A stretch of DNA of 15,953 bases. Origin: Bacteroidales bacterium. Lineage in GTDB: Bacteria; Bacteroidota; Bacteroidia; Bacteroidales; UBA932. The notes under the pieces are model-generated. The model worked only from the letters and a program-made list of their open reading frames with translations. It did not search any database and had not been told where the DNA came from. The stretch spans positions 1 through 15,953 of the forward strand of contig JAGAAD010000009.1 of assembly GCA_017615445.1 (NCBI GenBank), in the 5' to 3' direction. Positions 1-7,519 of the stretch are shown here, piece by piece. Position 1 is the stretch's first letter, and every line of letters begins with the position of its first letter. Both the position numbers and the translations under genes were made by a program.

Positions 1-707
1 AGGTTCTTCGCCATGACGCCAAGCCTGAGACGGACGTGAAGCGGAGTCCTCCCCGACATTCCGAACACGTCCAGTCCCTGTTTTTCGTGCTTGGCTTCGT
101 TCTCCCAGTCTTCCTCTTCCACCAGCAGGGCTTCTTCGATGCGGGATACCTTGAACAACTTGTTCCTGCCGTCTTCAAGGTCATAGCCCCAGACATCTAT
201 ATAATTGGTGGTGAATCCGAAAGGTTCGATATAGCGGTTCCTGATGGTGTGTGAGTTACCGGACTCATAGTTTTTCAGGACCACCTTCTTTTTAAGGCGA
301 ATTCCCCTCGCAAGGGTCTCCACTATATTTCGTAAGGAGCGCCCGTCCACCAGGTCTGCGATACCTGTGCTGTCGTAGATTATCGCCAGTTTCTTCTGAA
401 GATTGGCTTTCAGGGCGTTGGTCGGATCAAGCCTGTCGATCAGGTTGTTCACAAGATGCGCTTCCTCGTCCGAGAAATACACCAGGTTCGAGAATTCCGG
501 GTAATCTTCAGGCGTGCTCTTCAGCTTGTACACGTTCGGGGCGAGTTTCTCGACCACGAAGCCGCACTCCTTGAAGGTCTCTATATACCTGTATATAGAC
601 CTGTAGGACGTCTCCAGGCGCACGGCGAGCTCGTCCACCGTGTAGTCCACGCTACCCGACATAAGCGCCATCAGGCGCAGCAACCGTTCGATCTTCGGCT
701 GATCCAT
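1..707 (-). CDS. WYL-domain transcriptional regulator (C-terminus cut by window edge)
   Basis: The first 235 residues are visible; the remainder lies beyond the left edge. Residues 1-60 form a winged helix-turn-helix of the DeoR/HTH_11 type (IERLLRLMALMSG, then TVDELAVRLETSYRSIYRYI). Residues from about 125 to 200 match a Bacteroidota-style WYL domain, with the core RYIEPFGFTTNYIDVWGYDL and then FKVSRIEEALL. The literal W-Y-L triplet is replaced by a divergent sequence, which is common in this group. Such proteins bind DNA as dimers and are thought to sense a ligand, sometimes a nucleic acid, through the WYL domain. The ATG is chosen because it overlaps the TAA of the upstream 31-codon ORF (TAATG), and the HTH starts right after it. 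The divergent reductase gene and the inverted repeat at 843-867 suggest autoregulation and perhaps control of the reductase. The family is secure; the target genes are inferred. Confidence 0.88.
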   Translation of the reverse strand, partial: MDQPKIERLLRLMALMSGSVDYTVDELAVRLETSYRSIYRYIETFKECGFVVEKLAPNVYKLKSTPEDYPEFSNLVYFSDEEAHLVNNLIDRLDPTNALKANLQKKLAIIYDSTGIADLVDGRSLRNIVETLARGIRLKKKVVLKNYESGNSHTIRNRYIEPFGFTTNYIDVWGYDLEDGRNKLFKVSRIEEALLVEEEDWENEAKHEKQGLDVFGMSGRTPLHVRLRLGVMAKN

Positions 708-802
708 TATTCTTCTGACTCTACAAATTCGAGATCGAGTTCATCAATAAGCATCGCAACTTCCGCTGAAGCGCTGATCCACTCTGACATTTCTTTGCTC
801 AT
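707..802 (-). CDS. Small acidic 31-residue ORF coupled to the WYL regulator
   Basis: This short ORF begins MSKEMSEWISASAEV, continues with AMLIDELDLEF and ends VESEE. It is strongly acidic and could form one amphipathic helix. It has no signal peptide or membrane segment and matches no family I recognise. Its TAA shares its last base with the regulator's ATG (TAATG), and it is the first ORF after the predicted promoter at 861-892. That placement suggests either a real small protein, possibly a partner of the regulator, or a leader ORF that sets regulator translation by reinitiation. No clear Shine-Dalgarno site precedes it, as usual in Bacteroidota. Its existence as an ORF is certain; that it makes a functional protein is an inference. 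Confidence 0.5.
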   Translation of the reverse strand: MSKEMSEWISASAEVAMLIDELDLEFVESEE

Positions 803-842
803 ATCAAATATCTTTCTGTTTGACAATGCAAAGATGCACCCC

Positions 843-867
843 ATTTTTGACAACTCTCGTCAAAAAT
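843..867. promoter_or_regulatory. Perfect inverted repeat, probable operator of the WYL regulator
   Basis: The arms ATTTTTGAC (843-851) and GTCAAAAAT (859-867) are perfect reverse complements around a 7-bp spacer. The right arm covers most of the minus-strand -7 box at 861-868, so a bound protein would block the regulator's own transcription. A third half-site, TTTGACAA, recurs at 819-826, 27 bp from the same octamer at 846-853. No T-run follows and the site lies upstream of both genes, so it reads as an operator rather than a terminator. Confidence 0.65.
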
Positions 868-892
868 AAAAAATATTCGAAAAATTAACAAA
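861..892 (-). promoter_or_regulatory. Promoter of the small ORF-WYL regulator operon
   Basis: On the minus strand, TTTG (889-892) is followed after 20 bp by TATTTTTG (861-868). This fits the Bacteroidota sigma-ABfr pattern TTTG-N19-21-TAnnTTTG. Transcription would start near 855, inside the inverted repeat, and leave a leader of about 50 nt before the start codon at 802. Confidence 0.65.
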
Positions 893-896
893 TTCG

Positions 897-904
897 TATA
901 TTTG
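897..904 (+). promoter_or_regulatory. -7 box of the aldo/keto reductase promoter
   Basis: TATATTTG fits the TAnnTTTG consensus and would place the transcript start about 20 nt before the ATG at 928. No good -33 TTTG lies at the right distance (the region reads TATTCG), so the promoter may be weak or need activation. Its upstream part overlaps the oppositely directed promoter of the regulator. Confidence 0.5.
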
Positions 905-927
905 TGAGTAACCAAATCCCATAAGCG

Positions 928-1944
928 ATGACAGAAGCCCCCTACTCCCCGGCAGCCAACCGTTACGAACAGATGAAGTACCGCCGCAGCGGCCTCTCAG
1001 GTATTGACCTCCCCGAACTGACGTTGGGCCTGTGGCACAACTTCGGCTCGATGAAGCCGTTCCAGGAAATCAAGGCGATGGCGCACTGCGCCTTCGACAA
1101 TGGCATCTGCCATTTCGACCTGGCTAACAACTACGGCCCGGTCTACGGCGCCGCCGAAGAGAACTTCGGCCGTCTGATGGAAAGCTCCTTCCGCCCTTTC
1201 CGCGACGAACTCTTCATCAGCACCAAAGCCGGCTGGGATATGTGGCCGGGACCTTACGGGAACTGGGCTTCGAGGAAGTACCTGATGGCCAGCCTGGACC
1301 AGAGTCTCAAGAGGATGAAGCTGGACTATGTGGACATCTTCTACTCGCATCGCTGGGATCCGAAGACCCCCATCGAGGAGACCATGCAGGCGCTGGTGGA
1401 CATAGTCCGTCAGGGAAAAGCGCTGTATGTAGGTCTGTCGCGCTATCCGGCCGAGCAGATGAAGCAGGCCTACGAGTATCTGAAGGCCCACGACGTGCCC
1501 TGTCTGCTATATCAGGACCGCTACAACATCATCGACCGCGTCCCGCAGAGCAAGGGCCTGATCGACATCAGCGCCGAGAACGGAACCGGATTCATCTCTT
1601 TCTCCCCTCTCCAGCAGGGTCTGCTGAGCAACCGTTATCTGAACGGCGTACCTGAAGATTCAAGAATGGCGAAGGGCGTCTCTTCGCTGAAGAAAGAGCT
1701 TCTCACACCCGAGATGCTCAAAGCGCTCAATGGTCTGAACGACCTCGCGGAGCAGCGCGGCCAGAGCCTTGCCCAGATGGCGCTTTCCTGGCTGCTGAAC
1801 GATTCCAGAGTGACTTCAGTGATAATCGGCGCGAGTTCGGTCGCTCAAATCGAGGACAACCTGAAGGCCTTGAACGCGCCGGCATTCTCAGACGAAGAAC
1901 TCCGCCTGGTCGAGGATCTCTCGAAACCTATCCAAATGCGCTAA
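928..1944 (+). CDS. Aldo/keto reductase, YghZ/GprA type (L-glyceraldehyde 3-phosphate reductase family)
   Basis: A 338-residue cytoplasmic TIM-barrel oxidoreductase that should use NADPH to reduce aldehydes. It resembles E. coli YghZ along its whole length, including LTLGLWHNFG, HFDLANNYGP, STKAGWDMWPGPYG, DIFYSHRWDP and the C-terminal SWLLNDSRVTSVIIGAS. The catalytic tetrad is present: D64, Y69, K100 and H141. In the E. coli enzyme this family reduces L-glyceraldehyde 3-phosphate and methylglyoxal, which suggests a detoxifying role, but substrate range cannot be read from sequence. The ATG sits about 20 nt after a TATATTTG box and the N-terminus aligns with the family. The gene ends 1 bp before the convergent GMP synthase gene. 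The divergent WYL regulator is a candidate controller. Confidence 0.93.
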   Translation: MTEAPYSPAANRYEQMKYRRSGLSGIDLPELTLGLWHNFGSMKPFQEIKAMAHCAFDNGICHFDLANNYGPVYGAAEENFGRLMESSFRPFRDELFISTKAGWDMWPGPYGNWASRKYLMASLDQSLKRMKLDYVDIFYSHRWDPKTPIEETMQALVDIVRQGKALYVGLSRYPAEQMKQAYEYLKAHDVPCLLYQDRYNIIDRVPQSKGLIDISAENGTGFISFSPLQQGLLSNRYLNGVPEDSRMAKGVSSLKKELLTPEMLKALNGLNDLAEQRGQSLAQMALSWLLNDSRVTSVIIGASSVAQIEDNLKALNAPAFSDEELRLVEDLSKPIQMR

Positions 1945-1945
1945 G

Positions 1946-3523
1946 CTATTCCCATTCGATCGTTGCCGGGGGTTTTGAAGAAATGTCGTAGACCACCCGG
2001 TTCACTCCGCGTACCTTGCGGATTATCTCGTTGGAGACGTCCCTGAGGAAATCGTGCGGGAACGGGAACCAGTCCGCGGTCATGGCGTCCGTGGAAACGA
2101 CGGCGCGCAGGGCCACGGGATTCTCATAGGTCCGCTCATCGCCCATCACACCCACGCTCTTCACCGGCAGCAGGATGACTCCCGCCTGCCAGATGGCGTC
2201 GTAGAGGTTCGTGGCCATCACGCGCGGGTCGGAGGCCGAGCGTATGCCCATCGCCGTGCAGTCATAGGCCTTCAGGCCGCGGATGAAGATATCGTCCGCC
2301 TCCCGCAGCACGGCCAGCTTTTCTTCCGTGACCTCGCCGATTATGCGCACGGCCAGCGACGGGCCCGGGAAGGGATGGCGGTTCACCAGCGCGTCCGGGA
2401 TGCCCAGCGCGAAGCCCACACGGCGCACCTCGTCCTTGAAGAGCATGCGCAGCGGCTCCACTATCTTCAGGTCCATCTCCTTCGGCAGGCCGCCCACGTT
2501 GTGGTGGCTCTTGATCTTCGAGGCGATGCCGGGGATGCCTGCGCTCTCTATCACATCCGGATAGATGGTCCCCTGGGCCAGCCAGCGGGCGTTGTCGATC
2601 CGCTTGGCGTATTTGTCGAAGGTCTGGACGAACAGCCGGCCGATAATCTTGCGCTTGGCCTCGGGATCCGTGACCCCGGCCAGCGCGGACAGGAACTCCT
2701 GCGAGGCGTCCGCCCCTATCACATTGAGGCCCATGTCCTGATAGGACGCCATCACGTCCTCATATTCGTTCTTTCGCAGGAGGCCGTTGTTCACGAAGAT
2801 GCAGGTCAATTGGGAACCGATAGCCTTGTTCAGCAGCACCGCCGCAACGGTGGAATCCACTCCGCCGCTGATGCCCAAAATCACTTTCTCTTCGCCTATC
2901 TGCCCACGCAAAGCAGCTACGGTTGTCTCGATAAACGAATCGGCCGTCCAGTCTCCCTTGCAGCCGCAGATGTACAGGGCGAAGTTCGCAAGCATCCGGG
3001 TGCCCTCCAGGGTGTGGTACACCTCCGGATGGAACTGAACCGCATAGGTCTGCTCGTCCTCGAACTCGAATGCCGCATTGACCACATCAGGGGTCGAGCC
3101 TATGACGTGAGCTCCCGATGGCAGTGCGGAGATGGTGTCGCCGTGCGACATCCACACCTGGGTGACGGTGTCCACGCCCTTCAGCAGCGGAGAGTCCACC
3201 ACCTTTCGCAGCATGGCGCGACCGTATTCACGGCTGCCCGATGCTTCCACCATACCGCCGCCTGAATAGGCGAGATACTGGGCTCCGTAGCAGATGCCAA
3301 GCAGCGGCACACGTCCGCGTATGGGAGTCAGATCCACCTGCGGCGCATTGGCGTCCCTGACGCTGCACGGGCTGCCGGACAGTATCACTCCCCTGACGTC
3401 GGCGTCCAGGGCCGGGACCTTGTTGTAGGGGTAGATTTCGCAATAAACGTTCAGTTCACGCAGGCGCCGGCCGATAAGCTGCGTCACCTGCGAACCAAAG
3501 TCCAGGATAAGGATCTTTTCCAT
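1946..3523 (-). CDS. guaA: GMP synthase (glutamine-hydrolysing)
   Basis: This 525-residue enzyme converts XMP, ATP and glutamine to GMP, the last step of de novo guanine nucleotide synthesis. The N-terminal class I glutamine amidotransferase has the nucleophile in LLGICYGAQ (C78) and the QFHPE motif (H165, E167). The ATP-pyrophosphatase domain carries the P-loop GISGGVDST (about 217-225). The C-terminal dimerisation domain ends in the typical KPPATIEWE. An in-frame ATG 14 codons upstream exists, but I chose [10 protein letters not shown] because it matches family N-termini and its ATG overlaps the glutamine synthetase stop by one base (TAATG). It is the last gene of the seven-gene run and receives glutamine chemistry from its neighbour. 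Length is normal and no key residue is missing. Confidence 0.97.
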   Translation of the reverse strand: MEKILILDFGSQVTQLIGRRLRELNVYCEIYPYNKVPALDADVRGVILSGSPCSVRDANAPQVDLTPIRGRVPLLGICYGAQYLAYSGGGMVEASGSREYGRAMLRKVVDSPLLKGVDTVTQVWMSHGDTISALPSGAHVIGSTPDVVNAAFEFEDEQTYAVQFHPEVYHTLEGTRMLANFALYICGCKGDWTADSFIETTVAALRGQIGEEKVILGISGGVDSTVAAVLLNKAIGSQLTCIFVNNGLLRKNEYEDVMASYQDMGLNVIGADASQEFLSALAGVTDPEAKRKIIGRLFVQTFDKYAKRIDNARWLAQGTIYPDVIESAGIPGIASKIKSHHNVGGLPKEMDLKIVEPLRMLFKDEVRRVGFALGIPDALVNRHPFPGPSLAVRIIGEVTEEKLAVLREADDIFIRGLKAYDCTAMGIRSASDPRVMATNLYDAIWQAGVILLPVKSVGVMGDERTYENPVALRAVVSTDAMTADWFPFPHDFLRDVSNEIIRKVRGVNRVVYDISSKPPATIEWE

Positions 3524-5709
3524 TAGTTGATAAACAACAGTTCGCGGTATTTCGGCAGAGGCCACAGAGCGTTGTCCGTGATCTCTTCAAGCTTGTCTAT
3601 GCTTTCTCTAAGCAGGCGAAGGGCGTCCGCAGCCTTTTCGGCAGCCAGAGCCTTTTCATAGGCTCCATCCTTCGCTTCGGCCGCTTCGCGGGCGGCATTC
3701 AACTCGTCCGTGCGTTTCTTGATATCCGCGATCAAAGCGGAGCACTCGCGAATCAGACCGTTCTGAGTGGCGGCCAAATCACGCCAGTCGTGAGGGTAGT
3801 TCTGACGCATAAGGTCCAGATTACCCAGCAGACGATGCTGGTACTCCAGGCCGGCGGGCAGGATGTGGTTCTCCGCCATTCTGGCGGCCATTCTGGCCTC
3901 GATAAGCACTTTGGTGGAGTAAGTCTCCCACTTCACGTCGTTGCGGGCTTCCAGCTCCTTTGCGTTGTAGATCCCGAGCTTGGTGAACAACTCCACCGAC
4001 TCGGGAGCCGTGAACTGGCAGAACATACGCGGAACACTGCTTTCAGTGTCCAGCCCGCGCTTTGCAGCCTCTATCTTCCAGGCATCGGAGTAACCGTTGC
4101 CTTCGAAGCAGATCGTGTCCAGGATCTGGCCGATAAGGGGTTTAAGGCAGTCCATTACGGCTATCTCAAGGGACTTGCCTTCCGCCATGGACTTGTCCAC
4201 CGCCGCCTTGAATTCCGCGAGTTGCTCAGCCACGGCCGCACTCAAGACGGTCAGGGCGCCGGCGCAGTTGGCGCTTGAGCCCACAGCCCTGAATTCGAAA
4301 CGGTTTCCTATAAAGGCGAAAGGAGAGGTTCTGTTGCGGTCCGTGTTGTCCACGAATATCTCCGGGATTTCCACCACTCCCACCCTGCGGCCTTTCTTGC
4401 CCGCAATTTCGAACGGGGTGCCGGAAGGCAGTTCGCGGAGTTTGCGGAGCACTTCGGTCATGGTGTTGCCCACAAATGCAGAAACGATGGTGGGTGGCGC
4501 CTCGTGGCCTCCAAGACGGTGAGCATTGTTTGCGCTGGCCACACTGGCCTTCAGCAGACCGTTGTGCCGCTGGACCGCGGCCAGCACATTCACGAAGAAG
4601 GTCACGAACTGGAGGTTTCCCTTGGCGTCCTTGCCGGGAGCCAGAAGTGAAACGCCCGTGTCCGTTCCCAACGACCAGTTGTTGTGCTTTCCGCTGCCGT
4701 TGATGCCCTCGAAAGGCTTTTCGTGGAACAGAACCACGAAGCCGTGCTTGCGGGCAAGGCGCGTCATCACATTCATAATCATCTGATTATGGTCGTTTGC
4801 CAGATTGGCCTCTTCATAGACCGGAGCCATCTCGAACTGGTTCGGAGCTACCTCGTTGTGGCGCGTCTTCAGCGGAATGCCAAGCTGGTAGCCGGCTATC
4901 TCCACATCCTTCATAAAGGCCGCCACACGTGAAGGGATGGACCCGAAGTAGTGGTCGCCCAACTGCTGGTTCTTGGATGAGGAATGGCCCATAAGCGTGC
5001 GGCCTGTGAGCATGAGATCCGGGCGGGCGGCGAAAAGGTCTTCGTCCACCAGGAAATACTCCTGCTCCCATCCAAGGAATGAGAACACCCTGTTGACTTT
5101 GGGATCGAAAAGCTGGCAAAGAGGCACCGCTGCGTCGCTGACTGCCTTCAGGGCCTTTTTAAGAGGGGTTTTATAGTCCAGGGCCTCGCCCGTGTAGGCG
5201 ATGAAGACCGAAGGAATGCAAAGAGTGTCGTCCTGGATGAAGACCGGCGAGGTGGGATCCCAGGCGGTGTACCCGCGAGCCTCGAAGGTGGCGCGGATGC
5301 CGCCGTTCGGGAACGAGGATGCGTCCGGTTCCTGCTGCACGAGCGACTTGCCGTCGAACTGCTCGATCACACCGCCTGCGCCGTCAGGCGTCAGGAATGA
5401 ATCATGCTTCTCGGCCGTGCCTTCCGTCAGGGGCTGGAACCAGTGAGTCACGTGCGTGGCACCGTGTTCAATGGCCCATACCTTCATTCCCTCGGCCACT
5501 TTGTCCGCGGTGGCGCTGTCCAGAGGCACGCCGCCGTCTATGCAATGCACGAGGCGCTGGTATGTGTCGTTGTCCAGGTACTTGCGCATGTTGCTGCGTC
5601 CGAAGACAAGCGAGCCGAAGTACTCGGACGGCCTGCCTTCCGGAATATCCACTGATACGGCCTTCTTTCTGAAGGACTCCCGCACTACGTCGAATCTCAG
5701 ATTTCCCAT
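3523..5709 (-). CDS. glnN: Glutamine synthetase type III
   Basis: At 728 residues it matches the large GSIII (GlnN) class first described in Bacteroides fragilis, not the 450-470-residue GSI. It makes glutamine from glutamate, ammonia and ATP in the cytoplasm. Visible signatures are an N-terminal FGSLVFG segment (31-37), GWEQEYF (213-219), [11 protein letters not shown] (283-293) and [16 protein letters not shown] (331-346), which carry metal, glutamate and ATP ligands. The C-terminal part (from about 630) is helical and rich in Ala, Glu and Lys. The start lies 3 bp after the methyltransferase stop, and the stop overlaps the guaA start by 1 bp. GSIII genes are often nitrogen-regulated from their own promoter; no TAnnTTTG box is obvious just upstream here, so readthrough from upstream genes seems likely. 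Confidence 0.97.
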   Translation of the reverse strand: MGNLRFDVVRESFRKKAVSVDIPEGRPSEYFGSLVFGRSNMRKYLDNDTYQRLVHCIDGGVPLDSATADKVAEGMKVWAIEHGATHVTHWFQPLTEGTAEKHDSFLTPDGAGGVIEQFDGKSLVQQEPDASSFPNGGIRATFEARGYTAWDPTSPVFIQDDTLCIPSVFIAYTGEALDYKTPLKKALKAVSDAAVPLCQLFDPKVNRVFSFLGWEQEYFLVDEDLFAARPDLMLTGRTLMGHSSSKNQQLGDHYFGSIPSRVAAFMKDVEIAGYQLGIPLKTRHNEVAPNQFEMAPVYEEANLANDHNQMIMNVMTRLARKHGFVVLFHEKPFEGINGSGKHNNWSLGTDTGVSLLAPGKDAKGNLQFVTFFVNVLAAVQRHNGLLKASVASANNAHRLGGHEAPPTIVSAFVGNTMTEVLRKLRELPSGTPFEIAGKKGRRVGVVEIPEIFVDNTDRNRTSPFAFIGNRFEFRAVGSSANCAGALTVLSAAVAEQLAEFKAAVDKSMAEGKSLEIAVMDCLKPLIGQILDTICFEGNGYSDAWKIEAAKRGLDTESSVPRMFCQFTAPESVELFTKLGIYNAKELEARNDVKWETYSTKVLIEARMAARMAENHILPAGLEYQHRLLGNLDLMRQNYPHDWRDLAATQNGLIRECSALIADIKKRTDELNAAREAAEAKDGAYEKALAAEKAADALRLLRESIDKLEEITDNALWPLPKYRELLFIN

Positions 5710-5712
5710 AGA

Positions 5713-6903
5713 CTATTCTACATATAAGAGCAAACCCTTGAGGTACTCCCCCTCGGGATGATAAATATTCACTGCATGGTCTGCCGGTTGGCACAGGCGG
5801 TCCACTATTCGCACACGTCGCCCGACCTGGGCTGCGGCGCTGAACACCGCCAGCGCGAAAGCCTCTTTATCCACCACCTGCGAGCAGGAGAAGGTGAAGA
5901 TGAGCCCGCCGGGCGCCACCTTCGCAATCGCGGCCGCGTTCAGGCGCTGATACGCCCTGAGGGCGTTGCGCAGCACGCCGCGATGCTTGGCAAAGGCCGG
6001 CGGGTCCACAATCATCAGATCATATTTCCCTTCCGGAGCCTTGCCGAGGAATTCGATGGCGTCCGCCGTGTATGAGGTGTGACGTTCCGCGAAGCCGCCG
6101 AGCGCGACATTGCGGTCCACCAGGGCCATCGCCTTGGCCGACGAGTCCACCGAATCCACATGGAGCGCGCCTGCGGCGAGCGCATAGACCGAAAAACCGC
6201 CGGTGTAGCAGAAAAGATTCAGGACATTGCGTCCGGCCGCATATCTGGCCACCAGAGCCCTGTTCTCCCTCTGATCCAGGAAGAAGCCAGTTTTCTGGCC
6301 CTCGTCCCAGTTCACGTAGAACTGGTGTCCGTTTTCGAGCACGATTGCTTCCGAGCCGTCGAAACCCGGCGCCTGATAGGTGTAGCCGTCGATCAGATCG
6401 AGCCCGGCCTTGAACGGCGCGGTGCCCGAGCTCTTGTCATAGACCGCCTTCAAAGACGGGCCATAGACGGCCTGCAGGGCTTCGGTAATCTGCCGCTTCG
6501 CCCTGAACATTCCCACACTGTGCGCCTGCATCACGCAGACGCCGTCGTACCAGTCTATTATGAGCCCGGGAAGGCTGTCGCCTTCGCCATGCACAAGGCG
6601 GTAGCAGTTCGTCTGCGGGTTGTCCACCAGCCCGAAGGCCTTGCGGGCTTCGTAGGCCGCGCGGATGGACTCCGTCCAGAACGACTGGTCCAGATTGTCC
6701 ATTTCGAACGAGAGCATACGGACGGCGATGGAGCCTATCTGGTAGTGGCCGCAGCCGAGCACGGCGCCGTCTGAGGCCTGCACGGTCACGACATCGCCCT
6801 CGGAGGGCTTGCCGACTACCTGGGCGATGGCGCCCGAGAAAACCCAGGGATGGAACCTCAGAAGACTTCCTTCCCTATCTTTCTTTAATATTACCTTGCT
6901 CAT
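5713..6903 (-). CDS. rlmI: RlmI-like 23S rRNA (cytosine-C5) methyltransferase
   Basis: A 396-residue SAM-dependent RNA methyltransferase. An N-terminal PUA domain (about 2-75, starting VILKKDREGSLLRFHPWVFSG) is followed by a Rossmann-type catalytic domain. The SAM-binding loop is VLNLFCYTGGFSV (227-239), the catalytic loop includes VDPPAFAKH (299-307), and the Cys nucleophile is in FTFSCSQ (C340). This architecture matches E. coli RlmI, which makes m5C at 23S position 1962; the same site in this organism is an inference. The ATG is well supported by the conserved N-terminus even though it lies inside the upstream exonuclease gene, giving a 29-bp overlap. The stop is 3 bp before glnN. Confidence 0.9.
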   Translation of the reverse strand: MSKVILKKDREGSLLRFHPWVFSGAIAQVVGKPSEGDVVTVQASDGAVLGCGHYQIGSIAVRMLSFEMDNLDQSFWTESIRAAYEARKAFGLVDNPQTNCYRLVHGEGDSLPGLIIDWYDGVCVMQAHSVGMFRAKRQITEALQAVYGPSLKAVYDKSSGTAPFKAGLDLIDGYTYQAPGFDGSEAIVLENGHQFYVNWDEGQKTGFFLDQRENRALVARYAAGRNVLNLFCYTGGFSVYALAAGALHVDSVDSSAKAMALVDRNVALGGFAERHTSYTADAIEFLGKAPEGKYDLMIVDPPAFAKHRGVLRNALRAYQRLNAAAIAKVAPGGLIFTFSCSQVVDKEAFALAVFSAAAQVGRRVRIVDRLCQPADHAVNIYHPEGEYLKGLLLYVE

Positions 6904-7519
6904 CCAACTTAAGCGGTTTTTTGACCGTGTCCTTTAATTTCAAGTACATCTCCCTGCAGACCCACGCGTCAGTGGCGGCATACAGCTGCTGCGCAGGGGA
7001 CAGTTTCTCTGCTTCCCAGTTCGAGAGCTGCTGGGTCTTCGAGATTCTGATTCCGAGAATCAAACCGGCCATCTTCTTGACGCTCTTGTCCCTGATTCCC
7101 CACTCCCATCCTATCTTCTGAAGGTCCACGAAACCTTTCCCTTCGAAAGGAGCAAGCCTCTGAAGACAACGCACGTCATCTCCGGATGCGGCTCCCACCT
7201 TGATAATGTCCGGATCAGAAAGGATGTAACGCAGGCGGCGGCGAAGTCCCATCTTGCACACTCTGAAGAGGAAGGCTTTGTCCGGACCGGAAAGCTGAAG
7301 AAGAGCCACTCCGCGGTGCGGGTGATGAGGCTCGAACACGGGCCTTGTCTCGGTGTCGAAACCGAGCAGCTTCTGCTTTCTCAGGTACTGCACTGCCTTA
7401 TAGTACTCTATACCAGGCGCGTCGATGACGACAATCTCCCCTTTGAACGCATCCAGCGGGAGCTTTTCCAACTCTTCCGGAGTGATAGACTGCTTAAAGG
7501 AGTTCTCTGTCATCTGCAT
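6875..7519 (-). CDS. 3'-5' exonuclease, DEDD family (RNase D/WRN-like)
   Basis: A single-domain protein of 214 residues, or 212 if translation starts at the second Met. ExoI is LLGFDTETRP (D55, E57). The ExoII acidic residue is probably D114 or D115 in GAASGDDVRCL. ExoIII is LYAATDAWVCREMYLKL, where Y180 and D184 make it a DEDDy enzyme. There is no HRDC domain, unlike full-length RNase D, so it belongs to the small standalone nucleases frequent in Bacteroidota. The natural substrate, RNA or DNA, cannot be decided. The gene overlaps both neighbours, by 20-26 bp with the upstream lipoprotein and 29 bp with the downstream methyltransferase, which suggests coupled translation. Confidence 0.88.
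   Translation of the reverse strand: MQMTENSFKQSITPEELEKLPLDAFKGEIVVIDAPGIEYYKAVQYLRKQKLLGFDTETRPVFEPHHPHRGVALLQLSGPDKAFLFRVCKMGLRRRLRYILSDPDIIKVGAASGDDVRCLQRLAPFEGKGFVDLQKIGWEWGIRDKSVKKMAGLILGIRISKTQQLSNWEAEKLSPAQQLYAATDAWVCREMYLKLKDTVKKPLKLDEQGNIKER

Noticed and set aside
843..867. Inverted repeat as a transcription terminator
   Set aside because: It lies upstream of both flanking genes and overlaps a promoter; the 7-bp loop with AT-only arm ends is a weak hairpin. An operator fits better.
997..1491. Long open frame on the minus strand inside the reductase gene
   Set aside because: It is antisense to a gene with clear catalytic motifs, is His/Arg/Val-rich in composition and shows no family signature; a codon-bias shadow.
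2054..3265. 403-codon open frame on the plus strand across guaA
   Set aside because: Antisense to GMP synthase, low-complexity His/Arg/Val/Asp composition, no promoter box or recognised motif. Long antisense frames are expected in GC-rich genes.
6079..6774. 231-codon plus-strand frame inside the methyltransferase gene
   Set aside because: Antisense shadow of the RlmI-like coding sequence without motifs of its own.
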